Part shown: one piece after another, positions 44,329 to 46,901 of the stretch
How positions within the stretch are numbered: position 1 is the first letter of the stretch
How the letters are laid out: each line of letters begins with the position of its first letter
Source: an uncultured Acidobacteriaceae bacterium
Lineage (GTDB): Bacteria > Acidobacteriota > Terriglobia > Terriglobales > Acidobacteriaceae
NCBI GenBank assembly: GCA_903828675.1
Contig: CAIKND010000028.1
Coordinates: forward strand, 1 to 46,901
Direction: 5' to 3'
DNA length: 46,901 nt
Notes under the pieces: model-generated
Seen by the model: the letters and a program-made list of their open reading frames with translations, nothing else
Told to the model about the DNA's origin: nothing
Database searches by the model: none
Made by a program: the position numbers and the translations under genes

Positions 44329-46665
44329 ATGATCAGCAGACGTAATTTCATTGGCGGTGTTTCGGCAGTTGCGGGATCGATGGGATTGAAAAATGTGGGG
44401 GCCCAGATTATGGCCGCCGGCGCGGGATCACCATCAAAGGCAGACGTAATCGACTACGTCAAGATCAGGATCGGCACGGGAGGCCACGGGCACAATTATC
44501 CTGGGGCCACGGTGCCCTTCGGGATGATGCAACTGAGCCCGGACACGTTCGATGCTCCGCGGGAGCTTTACGACTGGGACCACTGCGCGGGCTACCATCT
44601 CGCCGACAGGTTCATCAGCGGATTCAGCCACACGCACCTGAGTGGCACGGGAGCTGCGGACTTGCTGGATTTCCTGGTGATGCCGGGGACGGGTGCGGTG
44701 AAGACGGCGCAGGGCAATCCGAACCATCCTGGCGAGGGTTATGGCTCGCGGTACTCGCACGAGGACGAGATTGCGACGCCGGGCTACTACTCTGTTTGGC
44801 TGAAGGACTCGAAGATTCATGCCGAATTGAGCGCCACGGAACGGGCCGGAATTCACCGTTATACCTTTCCGCAGAGCGAGAGCAGCCACCTCATCCTGGA
44901 TCTGACGCATGTATGCAGCAGCGAAGCGGATAAGGTTCTGTGGTCGACGGTGAAGGTGGTGGGCAACGACACCTGGGTTGGCGGGCGCAGCACCAATCTT
45001 TGGGCCGCGGGACGCCAGGTTTATTTCGCGATGAAGTTCTCCAAGCCCTTCACGTCCTTTCAGATTTTCTCTGAAGACAAGCCGCTGCCGGAGTCAACGC
45101 GCGAAGGGAATGGCAAGTCGATCAAGGCGGTTGTGCAGTTCGCAACCGGCGACGGCGAAACGATCCTGTTGAAGACTGGCATCTCGAGCGTGAGCGCCGA
45201 AGGGGCGATGAAGAATCTGAACGCCGAGATTGCCGGGTGGGACTTTGAAGATGTGCGGGCGAAGGCTCACAAGGCCTGGGTGCGCGAACTCTCGGCCATC
45301 CAGATTGAGACGTCGAGCGAAAAGCAAAAGCAGATTTTTTACACCAGCTTGTATCACACGCTGGTGGCGCCAACACTGTTCGACGATGTGGACGGGCAGT
45401 ACCGCGGCATGGACGGCAAGGTGCACACGCTGGACGGTGGACAGCATAATTACTCGACGTTCTCGCTTTGGGATACTTATCGCTCGGCTCATCCTCTTTA
45501 CATCCTGATGCAGGGCAAGCGGGTTCCGGGGTTTGTGAACTGCCTGGTACGCATGGCGGAAGAGAGTCCGGCGGGTATGCCGGTGTGGCCGCTGCACGGC
45601 AAGGAGACGGGCTGCATGACCGGCTACCATTCCGTAGTAGTGATGGCCGAAGCGGTAGCCAAGGGCATTCCCGGGATTGATGTGAATCGGGCCTGGAAGG
45701 CGGCAAGGAAGCGCGCGCTTGAAGAGGATTACCAGGGTCTGGCCTCGTTCAGGAAGAAAGGCTACATTCCCGCCGACAAGGAGCCTGAGTCTGCCAGCAA
45801 GACGCTGGATTATGCCTATGACGCATGGGCGGCGGCGCTGCTGGCGGAGACTGCCGGAGCGAAGGCGGATGCGGCGACATTGCGCGAACAGGCCGGTTAC
45901 TATCGCAACCTATATGACAAGAGCACGACTTTTGTGCGTCCCAAGCTGGACAACGGCGAGTGGACGACGCCATTTGCTGGTAATGAGATGGGCCACACGA
46001 AGGAGTGGAGAGACTACACGGAGTCGAATCCGTGGGTAACGACGTTCAGTGTGCAGCAGGACCCGAAGGGCCTGGCGCGACTGCTGGGCGGCCGGGAAGC
46101 GCTGGTGGCCAAGCTGGACGGGCTGTTCAACGCATCGCCAGAGCTGCCGCCGGGCGCACCGCCGGACATTGCCGGACAAGTGGGCCAATATGCCCATGGC
46201 AACGAACCTGGGCATCACATTGCCTATATGTACAACTATGCGGGAGCGCCGTGGAAGACGCAGGAGCGGGTCGCCAGCCTGATGGATACCATGTACGACA
46301 ACCAGCCGAATGGCCTGGCGGGGAATGAAGACTGCGGACAGATGTCGGCGTGGTACATTATCAGCGCGCTGGGCTTCTATCCGGTGGATCCGGTGAGCGG
46401 GAACTACGTCTTCGGCACGCCGCTGTTTGACCGCGCCGCGGTTCACATGGGTGAAGGCAAGGAACTGGTTGTCATCGCCCGGCGCAAGTCGGTCAAGGAC
46501 ATCTACATCCAGTCGGTGACCTTGAACGGCAAGCCTCATCCGCGGATCTGGTTCAAGCACGCGGAGATCGCGAATGGCGGCACGTTCGTGTTCACGATGG
46601 GAAGCGAGCCGAACAAGGACTTCGGCGCCAGCGAGCAGGATGCGCCGCCTTCGATGAGCAGCTAG
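44329..46665 (+). CDS. secreted GH92 alpha-mannosidase-like enzyme
   Basis: This 778-residue protein has a Tat-type signal (MISRRNFIGGVSAVAGSMG). The N-terminal beta-sandwich of GH92 starts HNYPGATVPFGMMQLSPDT and includes GFSHTHLSGTG. The catalytic alpha/alpha barrel contains FSLWDTYRSAHPLY, PVWPLHGKETGCMTGYHS and the diagnostic block GNEDCGQMSAWYIISALGF. GH92 enzymes are calcium-dependent exo-alpha-mannosidases that trim mannose from N-glycans or mannans. The frame is open from 44290, but the ATG at 44329 has AAGGA eight bases upstream and begins the signal peptide. It is separate from the 28-37 kb glycan locus but probably serves the same lifestyle. Confidence 0.92.
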   Translation: MISRRNFIGGVSAVAGSMGLKNVGAQIMAAGAGSPSKADVIDYVKIRIGTGGHGHNYPGATVPFGMMQLSPDTFDAPRELYDWDHCAGYHLADRFISGFSHTHLSGTGAADLLDFLVMPGTGAVKTAQGNPNHPGEGYGSRYSHEDEIATPGYYSVWLKDSKIHAELSATERAGIHRYTFPQSESSHLILDLTHVCSSEADKVLWSTVKVVGNDTWVGGRSTNLWAAGRQVYFAMKFSKPFTSFQIFSEDKPLPESTREGNGKSIKAVVQFATGDGETILLKTGISSVSAEGAMKNLNAEIAGWDFEDVRAKAHKAWVRELSAIQIETSSEKQKQIFYTSLYHTLVAPTLFDDVDGQYRGMDGKVHTLDGGQHNYSTFSLWDTYRSAHPLYILMQGKRVPGFVNCLVRMAEESPAGMPVWPLHGKETGCMTGYHSVVVMAEAVAKGIPGIDVNRAWKAARKRALEEDYQGLASFRKKGYIPADKEPESASKTLDYAYDAWAAALLAETAGAKADAATLREQAGYYRNLYDKSTTFVRPKLDNGEWTTPFAGNEMGHTKEWRDYTESNPWVTTFSVQQDPKGLARLLGGREALVAKLDGLFNASPELPPGAPPDIAGQVGQYAHGNEPGHHIAYMYNYAGAPWKTQERVASLMDTMYDNQPNGLAGNEDCGQMSAWYIISALGFYPVDPVSGNYVFGTPLFDRAAVHMGEGKELVVIARRKSVKDIYIQSVTLNGKPHPRIWFKHAEIANGGTFVFTMGSEPNKDFGASEQDAPPSMSS

Positions 46666-46677
46666 ACGGCTCTTGCG

Positions 46678-46709
46678 ATGGGGTTTGGGATTTTCTTCCT
46701 GGACCCCAT
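46678..46709 (+). terminator. hairpin downstream of the GH92 gene
   Basis: ATGGGGT (46678-46684) pairs with ACCCCAT (46703-46709). Three G-T pairs and GGA/TCC extend the stem to 13 pairs around a TTTTCT loop. No T-run follows, so termination strength is uncertain. Confidence 0.5.
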
Positions 46710-46762
46710 TGGAGCACGCTGGATGGTTGCGGAGTTTTGTCCGATCTGGTCGAATGGCAAGG

Positions 46763-46835
46763 CCTGTTATTTACTTTATCGATAATAGTTAACTGTTTAG
46801 ATAATAACAAAAATCAGAACAACTCAATTCATATC
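46763..46835. other. AT-rich segment beside the G-rich tract
   Basis: This stretch is mostly A/T in an otherwise high-GC window. It holds the palindromes TTATCGATAA (46776-46785) and GTTAAC (46788-46793) and a direct repeat GATAATA (46781-46787 and 46800-46806). No DnaA box (TTATCCACA) is seen, so an origin is not supported. It may be a promoter region for a gene beyond the window. Confidence 0.4.
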
Positions 46836-46874
46836 AACATCTTGAGCGATGGGATGGTGAAATATGCCTTATTG

Positions 46875-46901
46875 GGGAGGGGGGGTGGGTAGGAGGGGTG
46901 G
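46875..46901 (-). repeat. G-rich tract, copy 2 of the long inverted repeat pair
   Basis: These 27 bases are the exact reverse complement of 13092-13118 and run into the window edge, so the full match may be longer. Four runs of G make it a likely quadruplex former on the plus strand. Like copy 1 it sits in a gene-free stretch near AT-rich DNA. Confidence 0.85.

Noticed and set aside
46763..46835. Replication origin
   Set aside because: AT-rich, but no DnaA boxes and no dnaA, dnaN or gidA nearby.

Overview
The window is a chromosomal segment of a diderm, high-GC bacterium, almost certainly an Acidobacteriota member (Acidobacteriaceae/Terriglobia-like). The pointers are an Acidobacteria-type VWFA-domain secreted protein, long BamA and TamB proteins with a SurA-like chaperone, an lptC/lptA fusion beside lptB and rpoN, several secreted glycan-active enzymes, and small palindromes of the kind scattered through acidobacterial intergenic DNA. 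This placement rests on gene content and recalled family patterns, not on a search.

Layout. Positions 1-132 hold the last codons of an IS5-like transposase that continues out of the window. From 8610 down to 243 on the minus strand lies an outer-membrane biogenesis operon (bamA, a SurA-like chaperone, tamB) with overlapping stop/start codons. It diverges from an ECF-type sigma factor and a small zinc-finger anti-sigma factor (8800-9899). Lon protease follows (10305-12740) with a strong terminator. Then comes a 600-base gap with a C-rich tract that recurs inverted at the right window edge, and an orphan conserved protein of unknown function (13342-14268). Positions 14336-19097 carry a moaD-moaE fusion, a VWFA protein, an Hfq-like protein coupled to an inositol-monophosphatase-family gene, a 7Fe ferredoxin, an orphan AbrB-type regulator and recO.

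Positions 19151-28256 hold glyQ-glyS separated by a heptamer inverted repeat, an unknown 204-residue protein, a large LptC/LptA-like protein, lptB and rpoN. The stretch 28328-37209 is a carbohydrate locus: a Tat-type secreted protein of unknown function, a GH36/GH27-like glycosidase, a 1301-residue secreted LamG protein with a probable helical catalytic-like region, and an L-idonate-5-dehydrogenase-like enzyme. Housekeeping genes return from 37243 to 44174 (argS, metG, tatD, yajQ, polyprenyl diphosphate synthase). A GH92 alpha-mannosidase-like gene (44329-46665) precedes an AT-rich segment and the second copy of the G/C-rich tract.

Working together: the left operon and the lpt genes build the outer membrane; the sigma/anti-sigma pair and Lon are plausible envelope or proteostasis stress partners; the 28-37 kb locus and the GH92 gene suggest extracytoplasmic breakdown of a plant or microbial heteropolysaccharide. 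No rRNA, tRNA or CRISPR array was seen. The best candidates for something undescribed are the secreted glycan locus, the orphan 308-residue protein, and the paired G/C-tract repeats next to AT-rich DNA.
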